This document shows, one piece after another, positions 8,909-17,298 of a stretch of 64,000 nt of DNA. Below the pieces are notes generated by a model. It saw nothing but the letters and a program-made list of their open reading frames with translations, searched no databases and had not been told where the DNA came from. Location: contig SXOB01000030.1 in NCBI GenBank assembly GCA_005776945.1, forward strand, positions 45,794-109,793. The letters run 5' to 3'. The translations under genes and the position numbers were made by a program. Every line of letters starts with the position of its first letter. Position 1 is the first letter of the stretch. The DNA comes from Pseudomonadota bacterium (GTDB lineage Bacteria; Myxococcota_A; UBA796; GCA-2862545).

Positions 8909-10390
8909 ATGCGGCTGTCATGGATCGGTGTCCTGGCCTTTCTGGTGGCATGTGGAGAGGATCCCGGGGCCGGGCCGGCTGCGACGGACGACCCGATTGG
9001 CGCAGGCGGCACCGGCGGCACGGGCGGCGCCGGCGGAACCGGCGGCACGGGAGGCACGGGAGGCACGGGTGGCACGGGTGGCACGGACAGTACGACGGAC
9101 CCAGATGACGACGGCGATGGGCTTTCCAACGCAGATGAGGAGGATTTCGGCTCGGACCCGAACGATCCGGACTCGGACGACGACGGCCTCGAGGACGGCG
9201 AGGAGGTCGACGAGGACACCGACCCGAACGACCCCGACTCGGATGACGACGGGTTGACCGACTTCGACGAGGTGGATTTCTGGGGTTCGGACCCCAACGA
9301 GGTCGACTCGGACGAAGACGGGGTCGAAGACGGTGAGGAAGTCGACCTCGGCACGAGCCCGACGGAAGACGATACCGACGGAGACGGCCTAGACGACGGT
9401 GAAGAGACCGGGTCTGACCCGCTGGTCGCCGACACCGACGGAGACGGCCTGGACGACGGGGACGAGGCCGACCTCGGTACCGATCCCTTGCTACCGGACA
9501 CCGATAGCGATGGCCTGACCGACTACGATGAGTTCCTGTTGGGCTTCGATCCCCTGAGCGGCGACGGGGACAGCGACGGCATGCCGGATGGCGTCGAGTT
9601 GGCCGAAGGCACGGACCCGGAGTCGGCAGACTCCGATGCCGATGGCATCATGGACGCCGATGACTGCCTGATCGAGGACTACCCGGTTCTCGACTTGGCG
9701 GATGACATGGTTCCCGCGGCCGAGATGGACTCGCCCGAGTACTGGCTCGTGACGATGGAGGCGGGCCTGAACAATGGCTTGCTGCACGACTTCACGCTGT
9801 CAGACCCGGTCGCGGGGACGATGGAGCCCGTCAGCGGCACGATCACTTACGAAATGTGGGACGACCCCAACGGCGACGGCATCCTCGATGATGGCGTTTC
9901 CGTGTGCTCCGTTGTCTTCGACGCCTCGTTCAGCGAGGCGATTCCTGAGGCCGAGATGCCGCTGACCGTCGACGGGTACTTCAACCCCGTTGCCATTCCG
10001 CCGATCAACTATTGGCGCCTCTCGGTGTCCAATCCGACGACGGACTGTGGGCCGGTCGACGACTACTACTGGGGGACGGACAACCTCGTCACCTACTTTG
10101 AGAGCCAGGACCACGGCATCGGCTTTGGTCCGCCCAATACGATCGACGACACGATTGCGGCCGTCGATCCGACCTACTTCAACGCGTACAAGAACTTCCT
10201 CAATGGCGCCTACTGGTCGTGGAACGTCGCCGACATTGGGCTGGAAGTCATGTACGGCTTTGAGTGGACGACGCCGGATGGGTGCGGCATCTACAACACG
10301 GAAGACAGCCGATTCCGCAACCGCTACGCGGCCGGACCGTCCCAGGATGGCGTCCTGCTGCTCTTCTCCTTCTACTTCCTCGGCCCATGA
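8909..10390 (+). CDS. TSP3-repeat lipoprotein (first of a tandem pair)
   Basis: A 493-residue predicted lipoprotein. ATG 8909 has GGAGG upstream and begins [15 protein letters not shown], with the lipobox Cys at residue 15. A 27-codon Gly-Gly-Thr/Ala linker is followed by about 190 residues of thrombospondin type 3 calcium-binding repeats ([15 protein letters not shown] units). The C-terminal 250 residues form an unrecognised domain rich in Tyr and Trp, with [15 protein letters not shown] near its middle. The protein probably projects from the outer membrane on a rigid calcium-stabilised stalk. Its TGA overlaps the next ATG (ATGA), and the next gene has the same architecture. Confidence 0.87.
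   Translation: MRLSWIGVLAFLVACGEDPGAGPAATDDPIGAGGTGGTGGAGGTGGTGGTGGTGGTGGTDSTTDPDDDGDGLSNADEEDFGSDPNDPDSDDDGLEDGEEVDEDTDPNDPDSDDDGLTDFDEVDFWGSDPNEVDSDEDGVEDGEEVDLGTSPTEDDTDGDGLDDGEETGSDPLVADTDGDGLDDGDEADLGTDPLLPDTDSDGLTDYDEFLLGFDPLSGDGDSDGMPDGVELAEGTDPESADSDADGIMDADDCLIEDYPVLDLADDMVPAAEMDSPEYWLVTMEAGLNNGLLHDFTLSDPVAGTMEPVSGTITYEMWDDPNGDGILDDGVSVCSVVFDASFSEAIPEAEMPLTVDGYFNPVAIPPINYWRLSVSNPTTDCGPVDDYYWGTDNLVTYFESQDHGIGFGPPNTIDDTIAAVDPTYFNAYKNFLNGAYWSWNVADIGLEVMYGFEWTTPDGCGIYNTEDSRFRNRYAAGPSQDGVLLLFSFYFLGP
9005..9085 (+). repeat. Nine-unit Gly-Gly-Thr coding microsatellite
   Basis: Nine nine-base units (GGC GGC ACC and variants) encode a Gly-Gly-Thr/Ala linker straight after the lipobox region of the TSP3 lipoprotein. 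The later units are nearly identical at DNA level, so the tract may vary in length by slippage. Confidence 0.85.
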
Positions 10391-11775
10391 GTCCCCGCCC
10401 CTTGTGGTTGGCGATCTGGCTGGCCGCCTGCGCTGGGTCCGACGATGACAGCCCCGTTGGCAACGGGGAGGGGTCGGACCCCGCGTCAGAGGTGCCGGAC
10501 CCGCCGGACGCCGACGACGACGGGCTTTCGGACACCGAGGAGATCGAGGCAGGCAGCGACCCGAACGACGCCGATAGTGACGACGACGGTGCCGACGACG
10601 GTGCCGAGGACGACTGGGGGAGCGACCCCAACGACCCCGATAGCGACGACGACGGCCTCACCGATGGAGAGGAGCTCGAGTTCTGGGGAACCGACCCTCT
10701 CGATCCGGATTCTGACGGCGATGGCCTGGACGACCTGTTCGAGACTGAATGGGGTTCCGACCCGACGGACGACGACCCCGACCGCGACGGGCTGGACGAC
10801 GGTGCCGAATTCGACGCCGGAACCGACCCCAACGAGAAGGACTCCGACGGCGACGGCCTCGAGGACGGCGAGGAGGCCGACCTTGGCACGAATCCGCTGG
10901 CCGAGGACACCGACCTCGACACGCTGAGCGATGGCTTCGAGATCGACATTGGAACGGATCCACTGCTGTTGGACAGCGACGGTGACGGGCTCGGCGATGG
11001 CGAAGAGATCGACCTTGGCACGAATCCGGCTCTTGCCGACTCAGACGGAGACGGCGTCCTGGACCCCGATGACTGCTTCGCGGAGGACTTTCCGGTGTCC
11101 GGCCTGACGTGGTCGTGGGCGCCGGGCGTGGACCTGATCGAACCTGCGTACATCTCAGTGAGTTGGGACGCGGTGTACGACACCGGTGGGTACCACGACT
11201 ACTACATCGGTACGCCACCGGACACGACCTTCGCGACGGGGGCGCGCTTTTCGGCCGTTCTGTACGGTGAAACCGCGGTTCCTGGCGCGGTTGGCCCGTA
11301 CCTTTGTTCCGTGGATTTCGACATCGTCGGTAGCGACCCAGTTTACGACATGATCTTGATCACTGGGAGCGGGAACGGCATTTCCGGCGACGCCTTTTCC
11401 ATGGAACGCCTGATTCTCGGTGAGGCCACATCGAATTGTGGCCCCGTGGACGAATCGGTTTGGGGGACGACGTCGATCATCGACGTCGTGGCCGCCGCGC
11501 CGTGGTCGGTGGGCGTTGGACCCGACGTAGAGATGTTCACACTGCTCGAGACGTCGAGCCCGTTCCTGATCGACAGTGATGGCGAGGTCCTTCAGGTGGG
11601 GTACGTCAGCTTCGACGACCAAATCGCTTTCGAAAGCCAGTACGGCTGGATTCGGCAGACGTCGGAATGTGCCTGGTTGGACTACGCGAATTTGGTCGAG
11701 TACCCCACGGTGATGGCGCCGCCGTTGCCGGGTGGCCAGCAGGCCTTCTACGGGTACTACGCGTTTGCGCTCTAG
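10387..11775 (+). CDS. TSP3-repeat lipoprotein (second of a tandem pair)
   Basis: A 462-residue predicted lipoprotein. ATG 10387 overlaps the previous stop (ATGA) and gives [15 protein letters not shown] with a clean lipobox, so this start is preferred over upstream in-frame codons. About 200 residues of thrombospondin type 3 repeats ([19 protein letters not shown]) follow a short acidic linker. The C-terminal domain shares TxxCGPVDExxWGT and a later GVGP motif with the preceding gene, so the two are tandem paralogues with diverged ends. Translational coupling suggests equimolar production, perhaps as partners. Confidence 0.87.
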   Translation: MSPRPLWLAIWLAACAGSDDDSPVGNGEGSDPASEVPDPPDADDDGLSDTEEIEAGSDPNDADSDDDGADDGAEDDWGSDPNDPDSDDDGLTDGEELEFWGTDPLDPDSDGDGLDDLFETEWGSDPTDDDPDRDGLDDGAEFDAGTDPNEKDSDGDGLEDGEEADLGTNPLAEDTDLDTLSDGFEIDIGTDPLLLDSDGDGLGDGEEIDLGTNPALADSDGDGVLDPDDCFAEDFPVSGLTWSWAPGVDLIEPAYISVSWDAVYDTGGYHDYYIGTPPDTTFATGARFSAVLYGETAVPGAVGPYLCSVDFDIVGSDPVYDMILITGSGNGISGDAFSMERLILGEATSNCGPVDESVWGTTSIIDVVAAAPWSVGVGPDVEMFTLLETSSPFLIDSDGEVLQVGYVSFDDQIAFESQYGWIRQTSECAWLDYANLVEYPTVMAPPLPGGQQAFYGYYAFAL

Positions 11776-11793
11776 GTGGCGGATCGCGGGCTC

Positions 11794-12705
11794 TCAGGGC
11801 CCGCTGAGCGCGCACTCGGACGGCAACGGGAGCGTGCCGTCGGCGTAGGGGGACGCCTCGCCTCGGCGGTTGAGCGTCATCCAGTCCAGGGAGAACTCCC
11901 ACTGGCTCGTGGGGACGATGTAGTGACCCAGATTGTGCTCACACCGGGCGGTCGTGATGCCGTCGGCGACGAGTTGGTCCTCGAGAGAGGACGTGCTCGC
12001 CTGAAAGTCGAGTACGGCGGCGGACGGGTCCGGCCAGACGTCGGCGTCGCCGGCGGTGGACAGGAAGTACGGGATGTTGGGGGCGCCGATGTAGTTGACC
12101 CAGGGTCCTTGCAGACCTGGAAGCCCAAGGGTGACGTCAGAGCCGCCAGACCATTCCGTGGCGCTGCTGAAAACGTCGGGGCGCGCCATCGTCAACAGGC
12201 TCGTCCACAGGGCCCCGCCGGAGTGGCCCCAGACGGCGACGGCATCTTCGTCGATCGACCAGGTGTTCGTGGCACAGATCAGCAGGTCGTCGACGAGAAC
12301 GAGGTCCTCCTCTTCGTCCCCCAGGATTCCCCAGAGCAGGAAATCCCCGAGCAGAGCGAGGCTCGTCGGCAAGGCTTCGGGCACCAGGAACATCAGGTTC
12401 CGCTCGTTGGCGTGCCGCGCCATGTCGTTGTCGGCCGTCGTCTTGGTGATCGGGTCGGCAGACGCCGGGTTCAGCCCGTGAAAGCCGAAGATCAGGCCCA
12501 TGCCCTCCTGGGGGGCGTCCGGCAGGACGACCTGCACCTTTCGTTTCTTGCCACTCGACCGGAACTCGGATTGGATGGTCTGAGTCACGTCCGGGCACTG
12601 GCCGTTGGACAGACCTGGGAAATCCGAATTGGGCTGGATGCAGCCAGTCAGCACGAGACCTAGAAGCACGGCGCGCTCACGTTGGGGGCTTTGTAGCCTG
12701 CCCAT
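11794..12705 (-). CDS. Alpha/beta-hydrolase lipoprotein, PHB-depolymerase/LpqC-like
   Basis: A 303-residue protein with a lipoprotein signal ending in LGLVLTGC. The GxSxG nucleophile elbow is visible as WGHSGGALW, preceded by the oxyanion-hole strand LIFGFHGLNP. This pattern is typical of secreted esterases related to polyhydroxybutyrate depolymerase and LpqC. The catalytic Asp may lie in GDADVW and the His in HNLGHY. It should cleave an ester outside the cytoplasm; the substrate is unknown. The gene converges on the TSP3 pair and lies 14 bases downstream of the epimerase stop end of the neighbouring minus-strand block. Confidence 0.8.
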   Translation of the reverse strand: MGRLQSPQRERAVLLGLVLTGCIQPNSDFPGLSNGQCPDVTQTIQSEFRSSGKKRKVQVVLPDAPQEGMGLIFGFHGLNPASADPITKTTADNDMARHANERNLMFLVPEALPTSLALLGDFLLWGILGDEEEDLVLVDDLLICATNTWSIDEDAVAVWGHSGGALWTSLLTMARPDVFSSATEWSGGSDVTLGLPGLQGPWVNYIGAPNIPYFLSTAGDADVWPDPSAAVLDFQASTSSLEDQLVADGITTARCEHNLGHYIVPTSQWEFSLDWMTLNRRGEASPYADGTLPLPSECALSGP

Positions 12706-12719
12706 GGCGGGCCGGCCGA

Positions 12720-13649
12720 TCAGGGCGTACCGAACAGGTCCCGTAGACCCGTCGCCAAGGCTACGCGCGCGGTCCAGCCGAGTTCGTCGCCGGCGCGTCG
12801 CACGTCGGCCGTGCTGTGGCGGACATCGCCGGCGCGCGCGGGCGCAACGACGGGTGAACGGGCGGGCGGCTGGTGGGCCCCCGCCTCACCCAGCGCGGCC
12901 CAGAGGGCCCAGAGGTCGATGGGGCGTCCGGTCCCGACGTTGAACGCGCGTCCCGCCATTGCGGACGGTGCGGCGGCGGCGGCGAGATTGGCTTCGACGA
13001 CGTCCGAGACGTGGCAGAAGTCGCGAGTTTGACGGCCATCGCCGAAGAATGTCGGGGATTGGCCGTCCTGCAAACAGGTGACGAAGCGTGGAATGGCTGC
13101 GGCGTAGTCGCCTTTGGGGTCCTGGCCGGCCCCGTAGACGTTGAAGTAGCGTAGGACGACCGCATCGATGCCATATAGGGCGCCCGCGCAACGCAGAAGA
13201 GCCTCCGCAGAGGCTTTCCCCACGGCGTAGGGCGAGCGCGGGGCGAGCGGGGCCTCTTCCGGGGTCGGGACTGGAGCGTCATCGCCGTAAACGGCGCTCG
13301 AACTGGCGAAGACGACGCGACGGAGGCCTGTCGCTCGCCCGACTTCGAGAAGCCGGGCCGTCCCGACCGCGCTGACGTGCATGCTTCGGGCGGGGTCCGC
13401 GACGGATGCCGCGACCGACGCGATGGCGGCATGGTGAAAGGCGACGTCGACGCCGGTGAGCACACGCTGAAGTGCGCCAGCGTCGCAGATGTCCCCCTTC
13501 ACGAAGTGGAGGTGGGGGTGCGGGGGGAGCCGGTCCATCCGCCCCGTGGACAAGTCGTCCAGCACATGGACCACGTCGCCGCGGGCGAGCAGCCTGGCCA
13601 CGAGCGCCGAGCCGATGAAGCCGGCACCGCCGGTGACGAGGACCGCCAT
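12720..13649 (-). CDS. NAD-dependent nucleotide-sugar epimerase/dehydratase (GalE-like SDR)
   Basis: A 309-residue extended short-chain dehydrogenase. The N-terminal Rossmann motif is VTGGAGFIGS, the catalytic triad is visible as SSSAVYG (Ser) and YAVGK (Tyr/Lys), and RYFNVYG follows, as in UDP-glucose 4-epimerases and related enzymes. It should act in the cytoplasm on an NDP-sugar. It begins two bases after the stop of a GT4 glycosyltransferase, so the pair likely supplies and transfers a sugar for a surface glycan. Which sugar cannot be read from the sequence. Confidence 0.88.
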   Translation of the reverse strand: MAVLVTGGAGFIGSALVARLLARGDVVHVLDDLSTGRMDRLPPHPHLHFVKGDICDAGALQRVLTGVDVAFHHAAIASVAASVADPARSMHVSAVGTARLLEVGRATGLRRVVFASSSAVYGDDAPVPTPEEAPLAPRSPYAVGKASAEALLRCAGALYGIDAVVLRYFNVYGAGQDPKGDYAAAIPRFVTCLQDGQSPTFFGDGRQTRDFCHVSDVVEANLAAAAAPSAMAGRAFNVGTGRPIDLWALWAALGEAGAHQPPARSPVVAPARAGDVRHSTADVRRAGDELGWTARVALATGLRDLFGTP

Positions 13650-13651
13650 GG

Positions 13652-14752
13652 TCAGGCGCTAACGCGGACCGTGTCGTACAGGCGTTCGTAGGCTGCCACG
13701 GTCTGGCGAACGTCGAACCGCGCGATGGCCTCCTGGCGAGCGGCGTCGCCGAGCGCCCGGCGTCGCTTGGCGTCGAGGGCGAGGTCGCGAAACGCCTGGT
13801 TCAAGGTGTCCGCGTCTCCGGGGGGAACCAACAGCCCCGTCCGTCCATGGTCAAGAACGCTTGGCAGGCCTCCGACGGCTGGGGCGACCACGGCTCTGCC
13901 GACCGCCATTGCTTCGAGAATGGACAACGGGATGCCCTCCCGTTGGGAGGACAAGGCGACGATGTCGACGGCATGCAGCAACTCGCGAACGTCCGTGCGA
14001 TTGCCGAGCAGGTGGATCTGGTCGCGGTGCGGGTGGCGGGCGATGCGCTTGGTCACAGCATCGCGTTCTGGACCGTCTCCGGCGACCGCGAGGTGGACGC
14101 CGGGAAGACCGCGGAAGGCATCGAGCAGCAAACTGTGGTTCTTGACGGGGTCGAGGCGCGCGACCACGGCGATGACCACGGCTTCGGCAGGGAGGCCGAC
14201 CGCCGCGCGCCACGCGAGGCGGTCGACGTCAGGCGTAGCGAGGGAGGCGATGTCGACGCCGTTGAGCACCGTTTCGACGTCGTCCCTTCCGTACAAATCG
14301 CGTAGCGACTGGCTCACCTCGTCGGACACGCCGACGGGGAGGGTGCCGCGCGCAAAGGCCAAGCGGTGCAGGAAGCGGCCGCGGCGGATTTCCGCGTGCG
14401 CCAGCGTGTGCGTCGTGTGGACGCTTGGACGGCCGCCAAGAAAGGGGGCCGCGTAGCCGAGCGCGTAGCGGTGGGTGTGCACGACATCGGCCCCGGAACT
14501 GCGCAGGGTGGCCCCGAGGCGCACCGCTGCGCGGAGGTCTGGGCCGCGGTGCTTGTGATGCCAGAGAATCGGGACGCCTGCGTGCTTGAGCTGCTCGACG
14601 AGCTGCCCCTCGATGGGTCCGAAGAGGGAGGCGACGACGGGCTCGTAGCGGCCGGCGGCGCAACTCAGCCGGGTGACGAGGACCTGGCCCCCTCCGAGCG
14701 TCAGATCCGGAGTGACATGGAGCACGCGGGGCACGAGGCAGGCTATCCTCAT
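13652..14752 (-). CDS. Glycosyltransferase family 4
   Basis: A 366-residue retaining GT-B glycosyltransferase. The acceptor-side loop TPDLTLGGGQ is near the start. The donor-side motifs VARLDPVKNH, SSQREGIPLSILEAMAVGRAVVAP and a Glu-rich C-terminal region match GT4. It would transfer a sugar from a nucleotide donor to a growing glycan at the inner membrane face. ATG 14752 is used. A GTG at 14725 would start nearer the usual family N-terminus, and neither has a strong Shine-Dalgarno. It is the first gene of a two-gene operon with the epimerase, divergent from the MopE-like lipoprotein. Confidence 0.88.
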   Translation of the reverse strand: MRIACLVPRVLHVTPDLTLGGGQVLVTRLSCAAGRYEPVVASLFGPIEGQLVEQLKHAGVPILWHHKHRGPDLRAAVRLGATLRSSGADVVHTHRYALGYAAPFLGGRPSVHTTHTLAHAEIRRGRFLHRLAFARGTLPVGVSDEVSQSLRDLYGRDDVETVLNGVDIASLATPDVDRLAWRAAVGLPAEAVVIAVVARLDPVKNHSLLLDAFRGLPGVHLAVAGDGPERDAVTKRIARHPHRDQIHLLGNRTDVRELLHAVDIVALSSQREGIPLSILEAMAVGRAVVAPAVGGLPSVLDHGRTGLLVPPGDADTLNQAFRDLALDAKRRRALGDAARQEAIARFDVRQTVAAYERLYDTVRVSA

Positions 14753-14765
14753 CGTGGGGGTCGCC

Positions 14766-15881
14766 GTGATTGTCGCTGTGCTCCTGGCCTGTGCGGCCGC
14801 ACCGTCCTCGTGGGTGTCCGGATCCGATCCGCTGACGTCGGCCCCTGGGCCGTCGGCGCCGGACGTCGTGCCGGAGGGCGATGTCGATGGCGACGGCTAC
14901 TTCGCCGAAGACGATTGCAACGATGCGAACGCCGCCGTGCACCCCGATGCACTCGAGGTTTGGTACGATGGCGTCGATTCAGATTGCGACGGCGCTTCCG
15001 ACTACGACAGCGACTTCGACGGGTTCGATGCGCTTCCGTTCGGGACGGACTGTGACGACACGGATCCGTGGACCTACGTTGGCGCGGACGAGATTTGGTA
15101 CGACGGCCTCGATGAGGACTGCGCTGGCGGGGACGACTTCGACCGCGACCTCGATGGCGACCGCGTTCCCGAAGGGGGTGGGGCCGATTGCGCCGACGAG
15201 GATCCTGCCGTGACGGGGTTGGATGTGGATGTCGACGGCTTCTCGGGGTGTACGGGCGACTGCGACGAGGCCGATGCGAATTCCCACCCTGGCGCCAGCG
15301 ACGTCACCTGCGATGGCGTCGACCAAGACTGTGACGGGATGGACGGGCTGTGTGAATGGCTGTTTGCCGTCGACCTCGTCGAAGCCGAATGGGTGCAGCC
15401 TGCGGTCATGGCGACGTTGGCGCCCCTGTTCGCGCTCGACGGCCTCGGCATCCAGTTCGAGGGCTTCGACGCGTTGACAGGCACAACCGCGGCCACCGTG
15501 GTCCTTGGGACGCTTGGTGTTGGCCTGAACCCGGCGTGTGCCACACGCATCGACCTGCCCACCGGCGTGTGGCTGGACCCGGCCTTCGCGCTTGGCCCGT
15601 TTCCTCTCGACCTCGACATTCTTGGGCTCGACGTGCGCGCGACCGATGTGCAAGTGTCGGGGGAGCTTGTCGGGACGGCGCTGGAGAACGTTGTCGTGAC
15701 GGGGCTCTTCGACACGCGGGGTCTCGCGGCCCTCCTGCCCGACGCGTGTGTGCTGGCGGCGTTGACGGGCGACGCGTGTATCGCCTGCCCCGACGCCGTC
15801 GTCGCCTGTCTTGCGCTCGAGGCGGTGGCCGACGTGGCGCCGGGGGAGACCCTGGATCTCGACGTCGCCTGCCCCCCCTGA
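14766..15881 (+). CDS. MopE-like lipoprotein with Asp/Cys metal-binding repeats
   Basis: A 371-residue predicted lipoprotein. GTG 14766 has GGGGG five bases upstream and gives MIVAVLLAC, avoiding overlap with the divergent glycosyltransferase. Residues about 35-195 contain four to five repeats of the type DxDGDGxxxxxDCxDxD...WYDGxDxDC, the putative metal-binding motif of MopE-like surface proteins common in Myxococcota. The C-terminal 180 residues (after CEWLFAVDLVEAEWVQP) form a distinct, mainly hydrophobic/beta domain with paired Cys and no recognised family. Likely exposed at the cell surface, with calcium or another metal stabilising the repeats. Confidence 0.85.
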   Translation: MIVAVLLACAAAPSSWVSGSDPLTSAPGPSAPDVVPEGDVDGDGYFAEDDCNDANAAVHPDALEVWYDGVDSDCDGASDYDSDFDGFDALPFGTDCDDTDPWTYVGADEIWYDGLDEDCAGGDDFDRDLDGDRVPEGGGADCADEDPAVTGLDVDVDGFSGCTGDCDEADANSHPGASDVTCDGVDQDCDGMDGLCEWLFAVDLVEAEWVQPAVMATLAPLFALDGLGIQFEGFDALTGTTAATVVLGTLGVGLNPACATRIDLPTGVWLDPAFALGPFPLDLDILGLDVRATDVQVSGELVGTALENVVVTGLFDTRGLAALLPDACVLAALTGDACIACPDAVVACLALEAVADVAPGETLDLDVACPP

Positions 15882-15917
15882 TTCGCGCTGAAGGACGGCT
15901 CGGTTTAGGCGCGCGCC

Positions 15918-16463
15918 GTGCCGTGGAAACCCGCCGCTCGCATTCTCGGGGCCGCCCTTGTGTTGGGCTTGGCGCTTGCGGCTTTGGGCGTCCTCGCCAG
16001 GGAGCCTGTGACGAACGCTTCGGAGGCGTTCGTCGGGCACTTTGGGCTGGGTGGCGTGGCCTTCATGGTCTGGGTCATCGACTCGTTCTTCATTCAAAAT
16101 GAGCCCGCACTGTTCGTCGGGTACACGGGCGGGCTGGGTTTCGTGCCCGTCTGGCTGACCGCATCGGCCGCCAGCGTACTGGCCGGTGCGACCGGTTGGT
16201 CGATGGGGCGCTGGGTGGGTCCTCGGGGTCCGATGTTGTGGCTCATCGAGCGCACTGGGGCGCGGTCGCTGCTGGCTGAGTACGGAGGCTGGGCCATCGC
16301 GGTTGCGGCCGTCGGCCCCTTTCCCTACGCGCCTACGACTTGGGCGGCCGGCGCGGCCGGGGTGCCGTTCATCGAGGTCGTGATCGGCTGCCTCTTCCGG
16401 GTGCCGAAGATTGCCTTCCTCCTCGGAGTCATTGCGCTCGGGTGGAATGTCGGGGTCGCGTGA
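15918..16463 (+). CDS. YqaA/DedA-like (VTT-domain) inner-membrane protein
   Basis: A 181-residue membrane protein from GTG 15918. It has an N-terminal helix, a re-entrant region (IDSFFIQNEPALFVGYTGG) and the Gly-rich pattern GWSMGRWVGPRGP, typical of the short YqaA branch of the SNARE-associated/DedA family. The later GPFPYAPTTWAAGAAGVPFIEV matches the conserved Pro/Gly loop of that family. Members are implicated in lipid scrambling or membrane homeostasis; a specific role here is inference. Its TGA overlaps the ATG of tatD by one base. Confidence 0.8.
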   Translation: MPWKPAARILGAALVLGLALAALGVLAREPVTNASEAFVGHFGLGGVAFMVWVIDSFFIQNEPALFVGYTGGLGFVPVWLTASAASVLAGATGWSMGRWVGPRGPMLWLIERTGARSLLAEYGGWAIAVAAVGPFPYAPTTWAAGAAGVPFIEVVIGCLFRVPKIAFLLGVIALGWNVGVA

Positions 16464-17269
16464 TGGGCCTCTTCGACGTCCACGCCCACTTGACCCACCC
16501 GCAGATGCCGGTCGAAGCTGACGAAGCCGTCGCGCGGGCGCGAGCCGCCGGTCTGACGACCATCGTCGTCAATGGACTCCATCCGGCAGACAACCTGGCC
16601 GTTCGCGCGCTGGCCCGTCGGCACCCCGAGGTGAAGGCCGCGCTCGGTTTTTACCCTGTGGAGGCCGTGCGCCTGGCGATGGCTGCCAACGGACAAGATG
16701 TGCCCGGTGAAAAGGAGTTGGCCGTGGCGCCCGAAGAGGGCATCGCGTCGGTCCTGGACGGCTTGGGCGAGGCGGTGGCCGTCGGCGAAATCGGGTTGGA
16801 TGGGTATTGGGTTCCGCCCGCCTACTGGGACGCACAGGAAGCGGTGTTCCGCAGGCTCGTGCGGGCTGCAATGGACGCGGACTTGCCGGTCATCATCCAC
16901 AGCCGAAAGCGGGAGGAGCGGACCTTCGAGGTGTTGAGCGAAATGGGCGCGACGAAGGTAAACTGGCACTGCTTCGGGGGCCGCGTAAAGCTCGCAGTGC
17001 GCATCGCCGCCGCCGGCCACCGCCTGAGTCTTCCAGCGAACCTTCACCGCAGCCAGTCGTTTCAGCGGATGGTGGACCTGCTCCCTCGGGACGCGTTGCT
17101 GACGGAGACGGACTGTCCGTTCCTTGGGCCGGAGGTAGGCATTCCCTCGACGCCGGCCGACGTGTCCCGGACCGTCGACACCCTCGCGGCCATGTGGGGC
17201 GTGTCGCGTACTCAAGCCATCGACCAACTCGCGAGCAACTTCGAGGGGCTGTTCGGCTTTCCGCCGTAG
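16463..17269 (+). CDS. tatD: TatD-family metal-dependent hydrolase
   Basis: A 268-residue amidohydrolase-fold protein. FDVHAHLTHPQM carries the first metal-binding HxH, IGEIGLDG-type sequence (VGEIGLDGYW) the bridging Glu, IIHSRK and NWHCFGG further His ligands, and LTETDCPFLGP the catalytic Asp. TatD proteins are cytoplasmic deoxyribonucleases or related hydrolases. ATG 16463 overlaps the preceding stop by one base and starts exactly at the family N-terminus, so upstream in-frame codons are ignored. The C-terminus ASNFEGLFGFPP is normal for the family. Confidence 0.9.
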   Translation: MGLFDVHAHLTHPQMPVEADEAVARARAAGLTTIVVNGLHPADNLAVRALARRHPEVKAALGFYPVEAVRLAMAANGQDVPGEKELAVAPEEGIASVLDGLGEAVAVGEIGLDGYWVPPAYWDAQEAVFRRLVRAAMDADLPVIIHSRKREERTFEVLSEMGATKVNWHCFGGRVKLAVRIAAAGHRLSLPANLHRSQSFQRMVDLLPRDALLTETDCPFLGPEVGIPSTPADVSRTVDTLAAMWGVSRTQAIDQLASNFEGLFGFPP

Positions 17270-17298
17270 GGGGAAGGGTCGGGCGTTAGGGGTGGGGC

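Noticed and set aside
9005..9085. Nine-base repeats considered as a CRISPR or regulatory VNTR
   Set aside because: Units are in frame, have no spacers and encode a Gly-Gly-Thr linker.
14979..16097. Minus-strand open frame of 372 codons
   Set aside because: Antisense of the MopE-like lipoprotein and YqaA-like gene; composition is that of a shadow frame.
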